Source: an uncultured Eubacteriales bacterium (GTDB taxonomy: Bacteria; Bacillota; Clostridia; Oscillospirales; CAG-382). Taken from it: a stretch of 64,000 nt of DNA. The translations under genes were made by a program, and so were the position numbers. The stretch covers positions 1-64,000 of the forward strand of contig URVJ01000005.1 of NCBI GenBank assembly GCA_900551295.1. The letters are read 5' to 3'. The stretch's first letter is position 1; every line of letters starts with the position of its first letter. The notes below the pieces were generated by a model, which was given only the letters and a program-made list of their open reading frames with translations, had not been told where the DNA came from and made no database searches. Below, piece by piece: positions 16,920-25,957 of this stretch.

Positions 16920-19484
16920 TTATTCCTGCGTGGTGTCTGCGGAATCCTGTGCGCTTTCCTCTGCGGAGGTGTTAGCTGTATCTGTATTTTCCGCGGAATC
17001 GTTGTTTGCGTCAGACTGTCCGTTTTCGGAAATTTCGTCAGTTTCTTCGTCGGCTGCGTCCATTCTGGTAAATGAAACAATCTTGACATCGGCTGCAAGT
17101 CTCATTATGATAACGCCGAGAGCGGTTCTGTAATGAACGGGAATTTCATTTACACGCGTTCTTATAACCATGCCGGAGTCGGTGACTATCATTACGTCGT
17201 CGCCGTCGTTAACTGCGGCAATTCCGGCAAGCATACCGGTCTTATCCGTTACCTTGTGGCATATAACGCCCTTGCCGCCGCGATTTCTGATGGGGAAGTC
17301 CGAAAGCTCGGCGCGTTTGCCTATACCTGTTTCGCTTATGAGAAGAACTTTTCTTGTGTCGTCCTTGTCAAATGCAAGCGCACCCACAACAAGATCGTCG
17401 TCGGCAAGCTCTATTGCTTTAACGCCGCGTGCCGTTCTTCCGATAACTCGCGCGCAGGATTCGTTGAAGTGTACCGACATACCCTTGTGGGTTGCAAGCA
17501 GCATTTCGCTGTTTCCGTCGGTGCGCAGAACATAGAGCAGCTCGTCGTTTTCGTCAAGGTTTATCGCAATAAGTCCGGATTTTCTGATGTTCTTGTAGCT
17601 TTCAAGCAGCGTTCTTTTTATAACGCCGTTCTTTGTTATCATTGTAAGATAAGGCTTTGACGCAAAATCCTCAATCGAGAGATAAGCGGTAACTTTTTCG
17701 TCGGGTTCAAGCGCTATGATGTTCACAAAATTCGTACCCTTTGAATTCTTTGAAGATTCGGGAATTTCGTAGCACTTTTTCATGAATACCTTGCCCTTGT
17801 TGGTAAAGAGCATGAGGAAGTTGTGCGTGTTGGCTATGATAACGCTCTGAACAAAGTCCTCTTCTTTGGTTTTCATGGTGATGTTGCCCTTGCCTCCGCG
17901 TGCCTGAACTTTGTATTCGGCAGCCGGAATACGCTTAACATATCCTGCGTGGCTTATGGTAACGACACAGTCCTTGCGGTCAATAAGATCCTCGATAAGA
18001 ATTTCGTTTTCGACTTCTTCAATGCGCGTTCTTCTCTCGTCACCGTAACGTCTCTTAATTTCGAGCATTTCGTCACGTACAATGTCGAGAACCGCAGTTT
18101 CGCTTGCAAGAATTTCCTCGTATTCTTTGATCTTCGCATGAACCGCGTCCAATTCTTCAAGAATTTTGTCAATTTCCAGTCCGGAAAGACGACCCAAAGG
18201 CATCTGAACGATTTCGGTTGTCTGAATTTCGGTAAGGTCAAAGCGTTCCATGAGCTTTGCCTTGACTTCCGGAATACCGCCGGGTGTGAAACGAATAATC
18301 TTGATTACTTCGTCAATGTTGTCTATCGCAATTTTCAAGCCTTCGAGAATGTGAGCGCGTTTTCTTGCCTTTTCAAGGTTGAAACGTATTCTTCTCTCTA
18401 CGACTTCTTTCTGATGCTCTATATAATGCTTTAAGATCTGCTTTAAGGTGAGAGTTTTTGGTTCGCCGTTTACAAGCGCGAGCATATTTGCAGCAAAAGT
18501 GCTCTGAAGCGCGGTCATGCTGTAAAGCTGATTGAGAATAACATGAGCGTTTGCGTCTTTTCTGACCTCCACAACAATGCTCATACCGTCTCTGCCGGAT
18601 TCGTCGCGGACGTCCGTAATTCCTTCGACGCGCTTTTCCTTTGCAAGATCCGCAATGCTCTTTACAAGCTCGGATTTGTTAACGCCGTAGGGAATTTCCG
18701 TTATAACAATGCTGTTCTTGTGCTTGGTTTCCTGAATTTCGGCTTTGGCGCGTACAACGATTCTGCCTTTGCCGGTAGCATAAGTCTGGTATATTCCGCT
18801 TGTACCGTGAATTGTGCCGTAGGTAGGGAAGTCCGGACCTTTGATAAACTGCATTAAGTCCTTTACGTCGCAGTCCGGGTGGTACATATAGTGTATCGCG
18901 CCGTCTATGATCTCGTTAAGGTTGTGCGGAGGAATGTTGGTAGCCATACCGACCGCAATGCCGACGGAACCGTTTGCAAGCAGATTGGGAAAACGTGACG
19001 GAAGAACTGTAGGTTCCTGCTGCTTGTTGTCGAAGTTCGGCATGAAGTCAACGACGTTCTTTTCAATGTCGACGAGCATTTCGTCAGCCATCTTTGCAAG
19101 TCTTGCTTCGGTGTAACGGTATGCGGCGGCGCCGTCGCCGTCAATGTTGCCGAAGTTTCCGTGACCCTCTACAAGCGGATAGCGAAGCGAGAAAGGCTGC
19201 GCAAGACGTACCATCGCGTTGTATACCGAGCTGTCGCCGTGCGGATGATAGTGACCGAGCACATTACCGACGGTGGTAGCTGATTTTCGGAATGGCTTGT
19301 TGCTGGTAAGTCCGTCCTCGTACATCGCATAGAGAATACGGCGGTGAACCGGCTTTAAGCCGTCCCTTACGTCGGGTAAGGCTCTGTCAATGATAACCGA
19401 CATCGCATAGTCGATAAACGACTTCTTAATTTCCGACGATATTTCTACCGCTGTAATGTTTTCAGACTGAAATCTTTCGTCCAT
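16920..19484 (-). CDS. gyrA: DNA gyrase subunit A
   Basis: 854-residue gyrase A, the breakage-reunion subunit of the supercoiling enzyme. The winged-helix/tower region includes the active-site Tyr124 in YRYTEARL, the quinolone region HPHGDSSVYNAMVRLAQPF (residues 80-98) and six C-terminal beta-pinwheel repeats with a GyrA box variant QARGGKG. The C terminus ends in an acidic Glu/Asp/Ser/Thr-rich tail of about 45 residues. Position 89, equivalent to E. coli Asp87, is Asn; position 85 (E. coli Ser83) is Ser. gyrB is not beside it. A 125-base gap without a clear promoter separates it from the upstream S41 protease gene. Confidence 0.97.
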   Translation of the reverse strand: MDERFQSENITAVEISSEIKKSFIDYAMSVIIDRALPDVRDGLKPVHRRILYAMYEDGLTSNKPFRKSATTVGNVLGHYHPHGDSSVYNAMVRLAQPFSLRYPLVEGHGNFGNIDGDGAAAYRYTEARLAKMADEMLVDIEKNVVDFMPNFDNKQQEPTVLPSRFPNLLANGSVGIAVGMATNIPPHNLNEIIDGAIHYMYHPDCDVKDLMQFIKGPDFPTYGTIHGTSGIYQTYATGKGRIVVRAKAEIQETKHKNSIVITEIPYGVNKSELVKSIADLAKEKRVEGITDVRDESGRDGMSIVVEVRKDANAHVILNQLYSMTALQSTFAANMLALVNGEPKTLTLKQILKHYIEHQKEVVERRIRFNLEKARKRAHILEGLKIAIDNIDEVIKIIRFTPGGIPEVKAKLMERFDLTEIQTTEIVQMPLGRLSGLEIDKILEELDAVHAKIKEYEEILASETAVLDIVRDEMLEIKRRYGDERRTRIEEVENEILIEDLIDRKDCVVTISHAGYVKRIPAAEYKVQARGGKGNITMKTKEEDFVQSVIIANTHNFLMLFTNKGKVFMKKCYEIPESSKNSKGTNFVNIIALEPDEKVTAYLSIEDFASKPYLTMITKNGVIKRTLLESYKNIRKSGLIAINLDENDELLYVLRTDGNSEMLLATHKGMSVHFNESCARVIGRTARGVKAIELADDDLVVGALAFDKDDTRKVLLISETGIGKRAELSDFPIRNRGGKGVICHKVTDKTGMLAGIAAVNDGDDVMIVTDSGMVIRTRVNEIPVHYRTALGVIIMRLAADVKIVSFTRMDAADEETDEISENGQSDANNDSAENTDTANTSAEESAQDSADTTQE

Positions 19485-19609
19485 GTGTTTTATTCCTCCA
19501 AAGTCATATGTTTAGTTTGACGAAGGCGAAAGTTCTAAACTTACCTTACGCAAAATAATTGGTGTTGAATTAAAATAGATCTGTCGTATGATGTGCCGAC
19601 TCTTAAAAA

Positions 19610-21403
19610 TCAGCCGGCTTGCTTGTTCCTGTTTTCGGCTGCGTCGAGTGCGTCCTCGATAGCTTTGTCGCGAGCCTCGATCATTTCCTTGTTCTTTTCC
19701 GCAAGCTTTTCCTTTTCCTTGACAAGGCGCTTGCCCTGGGAGAATGAGCTGTGTACTATCATTGCGACGTCGTACTGGCTGTCCTCGCGGTATGTGTAGG
19801 TTTTAAAGGTGTTTATGGTATTGGTGATCTGGGTTACGGTGTCGTAAGTACATTCTCCGCTGTCGGCAATACCCTGGTTTTTCTGGTATATGCGAAGCGC
19901 CGCTTTTGTCGTGTCGTCGTATACGCCGTCTGCGTCCTTGTCGTACATCAGCCCCATGATAACGAGCCTGTCCTCAAGCGCCTTTGTAACGTCGCTGTAT
20001 TTGCCCGGAACGATTTCTTTGTAATTCTGATGATTGAACGAACCGAGTTCGGGGAGTGTGTAGCATATTTCCACTTTTTCTATTTCAAGATCCGGGATAA
20101 TGCCGACGCCGTTATATGATTTGAGCTTTTCGTCAAGAATTTCGTATGTTGTAATTGTAATATAGTCGCCGTTTGCAAGATAGTAGACCGACTGACCGAC
20201 CGACTTTCCGTATGTTCTTTCGCCGATAATCTTTGCTATGCCCTTTGACTGAAGAATACTTGTGAAAAGCTCTGCAGCACTTGCGGTGTTGCCGTTTACG
20301 AGAATCGTAATGCTGTCAAATGAAGCTTTCGGCGTTGTTGAGTATATAGGAGTGGGTTCTTCAAGACCGCGTTCGTTGTAATAGCAGAGAAGTTCTTTGT
20401 CTTCAACAAAGGTTTCCGCCATTGAAAGCGCGTAGTTCAGCGAACCGCCGCCGTTGTCGCGAAGATCTATCGTGAGCTTTTTGATGCCGTCTTTTTCAAG
20501 ACCGTAGATGAGCTTGTTGAACTCTTCATTCATGTTTTCGCCCAGGAATGTCGAGATGGTTATATAGGCGATATCATTATTTTCGCCGACGATCTTTGAC
20601 GAAATCTGATCGAGCGTCATAGCGCCGCGTGTTAATGCAGCCTTTATCTGCTGTCCGTTTCTGTCGGCTATGATCTCACATTCGGGATTATAGTTTTCGT
20701 AAACGCCCTTTTCGTTTTTCGGCGAGAGGTAGACGTAGGGTCGTGCGAGTATCATCATAGCTGCTCTTGACGGAACGTTTTCAACATTGTAACCGCCTAT
20801 CGAGATAAGTTTGTCGCCCTTTTGAAAACCTGCGCTTTCGGCGTTTGAACCCTTGAGCACCGAGGTAATTACCGTTCCGTCTCCGGTATCTTCTACGGTG
20901 ATGCCGTAACCGGCGGAGGCGTTTTCCACGTCAAGAAAGTGAGAATCGGCTTCGTGGTACGAGCTGTACGGATCGAGCGTAGAAAGCATAAAGCTTACGA
21001 GAAATTTGAAATAGTTCGGATTTTCTTCAAGAATGTTCTGTACCATTTTTTCGAGAACTTCCGTTTCGTTTGACTCGTACAGATGGTTGTCAACATAAAG
21101 CTTTAATATCTGTCTGAAAGCGTAGTAGTAATAGTCGCCCGGACGCATATACGGAGACAGAACGTTGCCGATTATCGAACCGGGAGGAACTTTTGTTCCG
21201 GTGGTTTTGCCGCTGTTTGAGGATTGAGAATTTCCGTCGGATTCGGAAGCTTCATCGGTTTTGACGCCGTTTTGTCCGTCAGATGACGGCGTTGTTTCTT
21301 CGGCAGAGGTTTCTTCGTCTTTGAAAACGTCTCTTGTATACGCAAAAGAGCTTGTACACATAACCGCAGTGCAGATAAGCGCGCAGAGTATTCTTTTAAA
21401 CAT
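19610..21403 (-). CDS. S41 carboxyl-terminal processing protease with PG-binding domain
   Basis: 597-residue exported CtpA/CtpB-type serine protease. Signal peptide MFKRILCALICTAVMCTSSFA, a polar Ser/Glu-rich linker (about 25-75), a helical region, a PDZ domain (about 165-235, GYGITVEDTGDGTVITSV), and the S41 core with Ser in GNTASAAEL (about residue 370) and Lys in ERTYGKSVGQ (about 400). A peptidoglycan-binding type 1 repeat follows (MYDKDADGVYDDTTKAALRIYQ, about 495-545) and a charged C-terminal helix (EKEKLAEKNKEMIEARDKA). It should cleave C termini of exported proteins near the wall. The start overlaps the stop of the DUF1934 gene (TAATG). Confidence 0.93.
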   Translation of the reverse strand: MFKRILCALICTAVMCTSSFAYTRDVFKDEETSAEETTPSSDGQNGVKTDEASESDGNSQSSNSGKTTGTKVPPGSIIGNVLSPYMRPGDYYYYAFRQILKLYVDNHLYESNETEVLEKMVQNILEENPNYFKFLVSFMLSTLDPYSSYHEADSHFLDVENASAGYGITVEDTGDGTVITSVLKGSNAESAGFQKGDKLISIGGYNVENVPSRAAMMILARPYVYLSPKNEKGVYENYNPECEIIADRNGQQIKAALTRGAMTLDQISSKIVGENNDIAYITISTFLGENMNEEFNKLIYGLEKDGIKKLTIDLRDNGGGSLNYALSMAETFVEDKELLCYYNERGLEEPTPIYSTTPKASFDSITILVNGNTASAAELFTSILQSKGIAKIIGERTYGKSVGQSVYYLANGDYITITTYEILDEKLKSYNGVGIIPDLEIEKVEICYTLPELGSFNHQNYKEIVPGKYSDVTKALEDRLVIMGLMYDKDADGVYDDTTKAALRIYQKNQGIADSGECTYDTVTQITNTINTFKTYTYREDSQYDVAMIVHSSFSQGKRLVKEKEKLAEKNKEMIEARDKAIEDALDAAENRNKQAG

Positions 21404-22095
21404 TATTGTTTCCTTTCTTTTAATTCGTCGGTGTTTTGCGGATTTGCGGTAAGGACAATGTCAGATGATTCGGCAGTTATTCCGTTTACTTCGATAGAAT
21501 AGCTTAGTTTCAAGCTGCCGCCGTCCTCGGTCATATCCGCGTCTATGTTTCTTGTGTTTATGCAAAGCTGGAGCGGAGACTGTCTGTCCTCGCAGTTTTC
21601 GTCGGGTTCGGCACGGGAAAGAGACGGGCATGTCTCTCCGAAAAGAGATTCGGGGAGTGCCACATAATTTCGTTTGCCTGTTTCAAAGACAAGCTCGGAA
21701 AAATCGTCGTCCTCGCCGTTGAGCGTCACCTTGCCGCACTTCGATACGTGCATACATATCGGTGAGAAATCTCCCGAATAGCGTATATATACGCCGCCGC
21801 TGCCGTCGGGTGAAAGAGTGCCTCTCGTCGAGTATTCAATTTCCTTGCTGCAGTCGGGGAGAGTGGATATGTCAAGCGAATCCGAAGCGTCGTCTATAAA
21901 GCGTTCAAGAGTTTTCTCTGAAAAATCGCCCTTGTTCGGGTCATCGCTTATAAGCTCGTTCATGGGAATGTCGTAGATCCCGTCGTCGGGACAGTCGTTT
22001 TCTGTAAAAACGGCGCTGCCGTATATGTTGGAGAAAATATAGTCGCAGCCGAAGTAGTGCGAACCTTTTATCTCAATGGAAAAATCAGTGTTCAT
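21403..22095 (-). CDS. DUF1934-family (YwiB-like) beta-barrel protein
   Basis: 230-residue protein. Its C-terminal ~115 residues follow the DUF1934 pattern: VTLNGEDDDFSELVFETGKR, then LQLCINTRNIDADMTEDGG, then LKLSYSIEVNGITAESSD. This is a small calycin-like fold of unknown function often found beside murI in Clostridia, as here (12 bases after it). The N-terminal ~100 residues (IKGSHYFGCDYIFSNIYG) are not recognised and carry acidic stretches; part of it resembles DUF3298/RsiV-like segments only in general shape. No signal peptide or membrane helix, so cytoplasmic. Confidence 0.6.
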   Translation of the reverse strand: MNTDFSIEIKGSHYFGCDYIFSNIYGSAVFTENDCPDDGIYDIPMNELISDDPNKGDFSEKTLERFIDDASDSLDISTLPDCSKEIEYSTRGTLSPDGSGGVYIRYSGDFSPICMHVSKCGKVTLNGEDDDFSELVFETGKRNYVALPESLFGETCPSLSRAEPDENCEDRQSPLQLCINTRNIDADMTEDGGSLKLSYSIEVNGITAESSDIVLTANPQNTDELKERKQ

Positions 22096-22107
22096 AAATG
22101 TTACCTT

Positions 22108-22950
22108 TTAGCGGTTGTTGTAGGAAAAGTCTGCTATGTCGATCTTTGTGACGTCGCGTATCTTTTCGCCGAGAAACAGTGACGCCGATTTCTCAAAATC
22201 CTGCGTTTCGTCGCTTACGTAAAACTCGGCTCCGCGGCACTCTCTGTTTTGATTCATAAGACCGTTGGTTTCGAGAAAATTCTTGATTGCAGCAGCGCCT
22301 TCGGCGCCCGAATCAACTATCTCAACATCTCCGATTATCCTTTTTGCCGCATTTTTTATGATCGGCGCTATGATGGGATAGTGAGTGCAGCCGAGAATTA
22401 TTACGTCGGGCTTGTAATCTTTAAGCTTTGATATGTATTCGTCGGCGATGATGTTTGTAACGGTACAGTTTTCGTCAACATATCCGCTTTCCACAAGCGG
22501 AACAAACATTGTGCAGCCTACGCTCATAACAGACGCGTCCGGACGGATTTTCGAAATAACCCTGTCAAAAGCCTTGTTTCTGACGGTTGCGGGAGTCGCA
22601 AGCACGGCAATGCGGCCTGTTTTTGAAATTGCGCACGCTTTTTTTGCCGCAGGTTCGACAATGCCCGTAATCGGCATATTGAATTTTTCTCTGAGCGTGT
22701 CTATTGCGACCGAACTTACCGTTCCGCAGGCGACAAGAACAGTTTTGACGCCGAAAGAGTTGAGAAAATTCAGATCGTCAAGAGCATATTTTGTTATGAT
22801 CTCGGCAGAACGTGTGCCGTATGGTACGCGCCCGGTGTCGCCGAAATATATAATTTTTTCGTCGGGAAGTATCTTTTTTAACTCTTTGACGGCTGTAAGA
22901 CCGCCCAAACCCGAATCAAATACGCCGACGGCAAAAGAATTGCTGCACAT
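22108..22950 (-). CDS. murI: Glutamate racemase
   Basis: 280-residue racemase that makes D-glutamate for peptidoglycan. The two catalytic Cys lie in VLVACGTVSS and ILGCTHYPI; the N terminus GVFDSGLGGLTAVKEL binds substrate. ATG at 22950 is chosen because AAAGGG lies 12 bases upstream; a TTG at 22971 would extend the protein by seven residues but puts that site inside the gene. The promoter at 23013-23041 drives the unit murI, DUF1934, S41 protease and perhaps gyrA. Confidence 0.95.
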   Translation of the reverse strand: MCSNSFAVGVFDSGLGGLTAVKELKKILPDEKIIYFGDTGRVPYGTRSAEIITKYALDDLNFLNSFGVKTVLVACGTVSSVAIDTLREKFNMPITGIVEPAAKKACAISKTGRIAVLATPATVRNKAFDRVISKIRPDASVMSVGCTMFVPLVESGYVDENCTVTNIIADEYISKLKDYKPDVIILGCTHYPIIAPIIKNAAKRIIGDVEIVDSGAEGAAAIKNFLETNGLMNQNRECRGAEFYVSDETQDFEKSASLFLGEKIRDVTKIDIADFSYNNR

Positions 22951-23012
22951 CTGAAATAATCGCCCTTTCAATAGTCGGAGAGCCGATTTTTACATTCGGC
23001 TCATTAACTGAT

Positions 23013-23041
23013 ATTATATCACATTATTTGTCTAAAGTCAA
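23013..23041 (-). promoter_or_regulatory. Promoter of the murI unit
   Basis: Minus strand: -35 TTGACT (plus 23036-23041), 17-bp spacer, -10 TATAAT (plus 23013-23018). A 6-bp hairpin AGCCGA/TCGGCT (22981-22986 with 22996-23001) lies in the 5' leader. Confidence 0.8.
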
Positions 23042-23247
23042 CAAGTGCAAATAATTTCCATAAATATTATATGTAAATAAATTTATCCTTGACCGCCGCG
23101 GTTTTTGCCTTTAAACAAAATTAAGAATATATAATCGCGTCTGTTCGTACTTTTTACCTTGAAAAGAAAAAATATTACCAAAACGCGTACCCTGACAGGA
23201 ATAATATTGTCTAAAATATAAAATATTGCCGATTTTGCAAAAAACTA

Positions 23248-23276
23248 TTGATTTTTTTCACATTGTGTGTTACAAT
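23248..23276 (+). promoter_or_regulatory. Promoter of the rimP-nusA-infB operon
   Basis: -35 TTGATT (23248-23253), 17-bp spacer, -10 TACAAT (23271-23276). Confidence 0.75.
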
Positions 23277-23360
23277 ACATAACAGTAGTAAATATCCTGT
23301 ACTGAAGAGCGGCTGAAACCGCTCTTTAAAATTTATTATAAGACTTTTTGCGGGGTGAAG

Positions 23361-23840
23361 ATGTTGCAGGAGAAAAAGAAAAGCACCGTTGCGTCGCGCG
23401 TTGCGGAACTTGTAAAAGACGCGGTGGAGGAATGCGGCTGCACGCTTTGGGACGTTGAATTTGTCAAAGAGGGTTCGGATCATAACCTTGTCATATACAT
23501 TGATAAGCCCGACGGCATTTCGCTTGACGACTGCGAGATGGTAAACGACGCGGTTGAACCGATAATCGACGAGGCGGATCCTATCGAGGGCAGTTATTAT
23601 CTTGAAATTTCTTCGCCGGGACTCGAAAGGGAACTCAAAACGCCGGCTCATATAAAGGCTTTTGTCGGAGAGCGCGTTATCGCAAAGCTGTACGCGCCGA
23701 AAGACGGTAAAAAGTCCTTTGACGGGGTAATATCTGCGTTCGATGATGAAAAAGGCGTGCTCACGCTTGAATCCGTCGGAACGGTTACGGATTTTGACCT
23801 TAAAGATGTCGCAAGTCTGAAAACCGTCTGCGAATTCTGA
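23361..23840 (+). CDS. rimP: Ribosome maturation factor RimP
   Basis: 159-residue RimP, which helps assemble the 30S subunit. The family core is clear: LWDVEFVKEGSDHNLVIYID, the DCEMVNDAVEPIID helix and YYLEISSPGLERELK. The ATG at 23361 is preferred over a GTG at 23355, since GGGGTGAAG would otherwise be coding; ribosome-site spacing is short either way. First gene of the conserved operon. Confidence 0.95.
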   Translation: MLQEKKKSTVASRVAELVKDAVEECGCTLWDVEFVKEGSDHNLVIYIDKPDGISLDDCEMVNDAVEPIIDEADPIEGSYYLEISSPGLERELKTPAHIKAFVGERVIAKLYAPKDGKKSFDGVISAFDDEKGVLTLESVGTVTDFDLKDVASLKTVCEF

Positions 23841-23907
23841 AAGCACGCGAGTTAAAAGTGTATTTGTGTAAATAATATAGACTTATTTTTAGGAGGAAAC
23901 AGCAAAA

Positions 23908-25224
23908 ATGAACTCGGAATTTTTCAAGGCACTCGATCTGCTTGAAAAGGAAAAAGGAATACCCAAGCAGTACATGATAGAAAAGGTTGAAGCGGCGCTG
24001 CTCAGCGCATTTAAACGCGATAACGGATATGCGAACGTAAGAATAGTTCTGGATCCCGCAAAGAAAGACGTAAGAGTATATAAGCAGCTCACCGTCGTAG
24101 ATCCCGACGCGGAAGAAGAAATTCCCGAAGAGGAATTTTACCGCGAGGACGCAGATTTTGAAGATGATGAGTCCGATGGGGACGAAAACGACGAAGAAGA
24201 GGCAGAACTTTACGATACCGACGATACTTCCGAAGAAAACGAAGTTCCCGCAGAGAAAAAGACAAGAAAGCACGTCTTTAATCCCAGAACCGAGATAACT
24301 CTTGAAGAAGCGCGTAAAATAAGCGGTAAATATAACCTCGGCGATATAGTTGAAATTGAAGTAAAACCCAAGAATTTCGGCAGAATTTCCGCTCAGACAG
24401 CAAAACAGGTTATAATACAGGGTATACGCGAGGCAGAGCGCGACATAATGGTGCGCGAGTACGAGAGCAAGAAAGAAGAAATCGTAACGGCAATCGTTTC
24501 GAGAGTCGATCCCGTAACCGGAAACGCTATGCTTGAACTCGGTAAGAACGAAGTGACGCTCTTCAAGAACGAGCAGATACCCGGCGAAGTGCTTACAGAG
24601 GGCGATAAGATTAAGGTATACGTTACGGTTGTAAAGAAAGAGACAAAAGGCCCGACGGTAGTTCTTTCAAGAAAGCACCCCGGACTTGTAAAGCGCCTGT
24701 TCGAGCTTGAAGTACCTGAAATTCAAGACGGAACCGTTATAATCAAGGCAATTTCGAGAGAAGCCGGTTCGAGAACCAAGATCGCCGTATATTCGCGTGA
24801 TCCAAACGTCGATCCTATCGGTTCATGCATAGGCCCGAGAGGTATCAGAAAGAATAATATAACAAACGAAATAAAGGGCGAAAAGATAGACATAATCAAG
24901 TACAGCGAAGTGCCGGAAGAGTTTATCAGAGCCGCACTTTCACCCGCACAGGTCGTGTCCGTTACCGAAACAGGCGAAAGAAGCTGCTATGTTCTTGTCG
25001 AGGACGATCAGCTCTCTCTTGCAATCGGTAAAGAAGGTCAGAACGCAAGACTTGCCGCAAGACTTACCGGCTATAATAAGATAGACATTAAGAGCGTGTC
25101 CGCAGCGCGCGCGGCTGCTTTCAATGATATAATCGAAGGTAAAAACGAGGCGTCAAGCTCCTTCGGCGGAAAGCTTGCCGAGGCTCTCAAAGACAGCGCA
25201 AAGAACCAAAACGAAGATGAGTAA
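23908..25224 (+). CDS. nusA: Transcription factor NusA with acidic insertion
   Basis: 438-residue NusA, which binds RNA polymerase and modulates pausing, termination and antitermination. Order: N-terminal polymerase-binding domain (1-175), S1 domain (about 185-255), KH1 (about 280-345, SCIGPRGIRKNNI) and KH2 (about 350-405, LAIGKEGQNARLAARLTG). The N-terminal domain is interrupted at about residues 66-122 by a segment rich in Glu and Asp (EEEFYREDADFEDDESDGDE) that standard NusA lacks; the normal sequence resumes at FNPRTEITLEEARK. AGGAGG lies 10 bases before the start. Confidence 0.97.
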   Translation: MNSEFFKALDLLEKEKGIPKQYMIEKVEAALLSAFKRDNGYANVRIVLDPAKKDVRVYKQLTVVDPDAEEEIPEEEFYREDADFEDDESDGDENDEEEAELYDTDDTSEENEVPAEKKTRKHVFNPRTEITLEEARKISGKYNLGDIVEIEVKPKNFGRISAQTAKQVIIQGIREAERDIMVREYESKKEEIVTAIVSRVDPVTGNAMLELGKNEVTLFKNEQIPGEVLTEGDKIKVYVTVVKKETKGPTVVLSRKHPGLVKRLFELEVPEIQDGTVIIKAISREAGSRTKIAVYSRDPNVDPIGSCIGPRGIRKNNITNEIKGEKIDIIKYSEVPEEFIRAALSPAQVVSVTETGERSCYVLVEDDQLSLAIGKEGQNARLAARLTGYNKIDIKSVSAARAAAFNDIIEGKNEASSSFGGKLAEALKDSAKNQNEDE

Positions 25225-25283
25225 AATTTAATAGCTTGCAAACCACAAAGTGTGTATTTATTTCAGGAGGAAATGGACGGCAT

Positions 25284-25592
25284 ATGTCCGTCCGGAATAT
25301 AATGCATCAGAATACAGTAAAGAAAATACCTGAACGTAAATGTATGGGCTGCAACGAAAAGAAGCCCAAAAAACAACTTATACGCATAGTCAGAACACCC
25401 GAGGGCGAGGTCGTGCTCGACACAACCGGAAAACGTTCCGGCAGAGGGGCGTATATATGTCCCGACAGCAAGTGCCTTGCAAAGTCGGTAAAGTCAAAGA
25501 GACTTGAAAATGTTCTCGAAACGGCGGTGCCGGAAAGCGTATACGCGGAACTTGAAAAGTATCTTTCGGAGGTGTCGGATCATGAAGTATGA
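25284..25592 (+). CDS. rnpM: RNase P modulator RnpM (YlxR)
   Basis: 102-residue YlxR-family protein (DUF448), reported as a modulator of the RNase P ribozyme. Family motifs are PERKCMGCNEKKPKKQLIRI and KRSGRGAYICPDSKC. The ATG at 25284 has AGGAGG 13 bases upstream; a longer frame from 25236 lacks a ribosome site. Its end overlaps ylxQ by 11 bases. Confidence 0.93.
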   Translation: MSVRNIMHQNTVKKIPERKCMGCNEKKPKKQLIRIVRTPEGEVVLDTTGKRSGRGAYICPDSKCLAKSVKSKRLENVLETAVPESVYAELEKYLSEVSDHEV

Positions 25593-25956
25593 TTTTTCTC
25601 CGGGAGAGCTTGAAAAGTGCGAAAGCAGAATAATAAATGCATTCGGACTTGCGCTCAAAGCCGGAAAATGCGCGGTTGGCAGCGAAAAGTGCGTCGAAGA
25701 AATACGCGCCGAAAACGCAAAGCTCGTAATAGTGCCGTGCGACAATTCGGAAAATACCGAAAAGCGTATAAACGACGCCGTGACGTTTCATAATGTTCCG
25801 CTGATAAAACTTTGTGCGGAGAAAAAAGAGCTTGCGCGGAAATTCGGAAAAAAGAGTGAAGTTTCCTGTGCCGCTCTGCTTGACGCAGGGTTTGTAAAAA
25901 TAGTTGATAAGCTTTACGGTGAAATACACGCAACACATACGGAGGTGCAGCAGTAA
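25582..25956 (+). CDS. ylxQ: L7Ae-family RNA-binding protein YlxQ
   Basis: 124-residue L7Ae/L30e-like protein; members bind kink-turn RNA. Seen: INAFGLALKAGKCAVGSEKC and KLVIVPCDNSENTEKRI, both typical of YlxQ/YbxF. ATG at 25582 has GGAGGTG 9 bases upstream. Located between rnpM and infB as in other Firmicutes. Confidence 0.9.
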   Translation: MKYDFSPGELEKCESRIINAFGLALKAGKCAVGSEKCVEEIRAENAKLVIVPCDNSENTEKRINDAVTFHNVPLIKLCAEKKELARKFGKKSEVSCAALLDAGFVKIVDKLYGEIHATHTEVQQ

Positions 25957-25957
25957 T

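Larger units (their letters stand above)
22951..23360. other. Divergent intergenic region murI/rimP
   Basis: 410 bases without a gene. It holds the murI promoter, the rimP promoter, an 8-bp hairpin AAGAGCGG/CCGCTCTT (23305-23312 with 23319-23326, no T tail) in the rimP leader, and an AT-rich middle (23045-23230). No riboswitch class was recognised in the middle part. Confidence 0.7.

Noticed and set aside
23045..23247. Riboswitch or RNA leader in the murI/rimP gap
   Set aside because: AT-rich, no recognisable aptamer core and no paired terminator.
23211..23846. 211-residue minus-strand frame opposite rimP
   Set aside because: Shadow of rimP; no ribosome site or homology seen.
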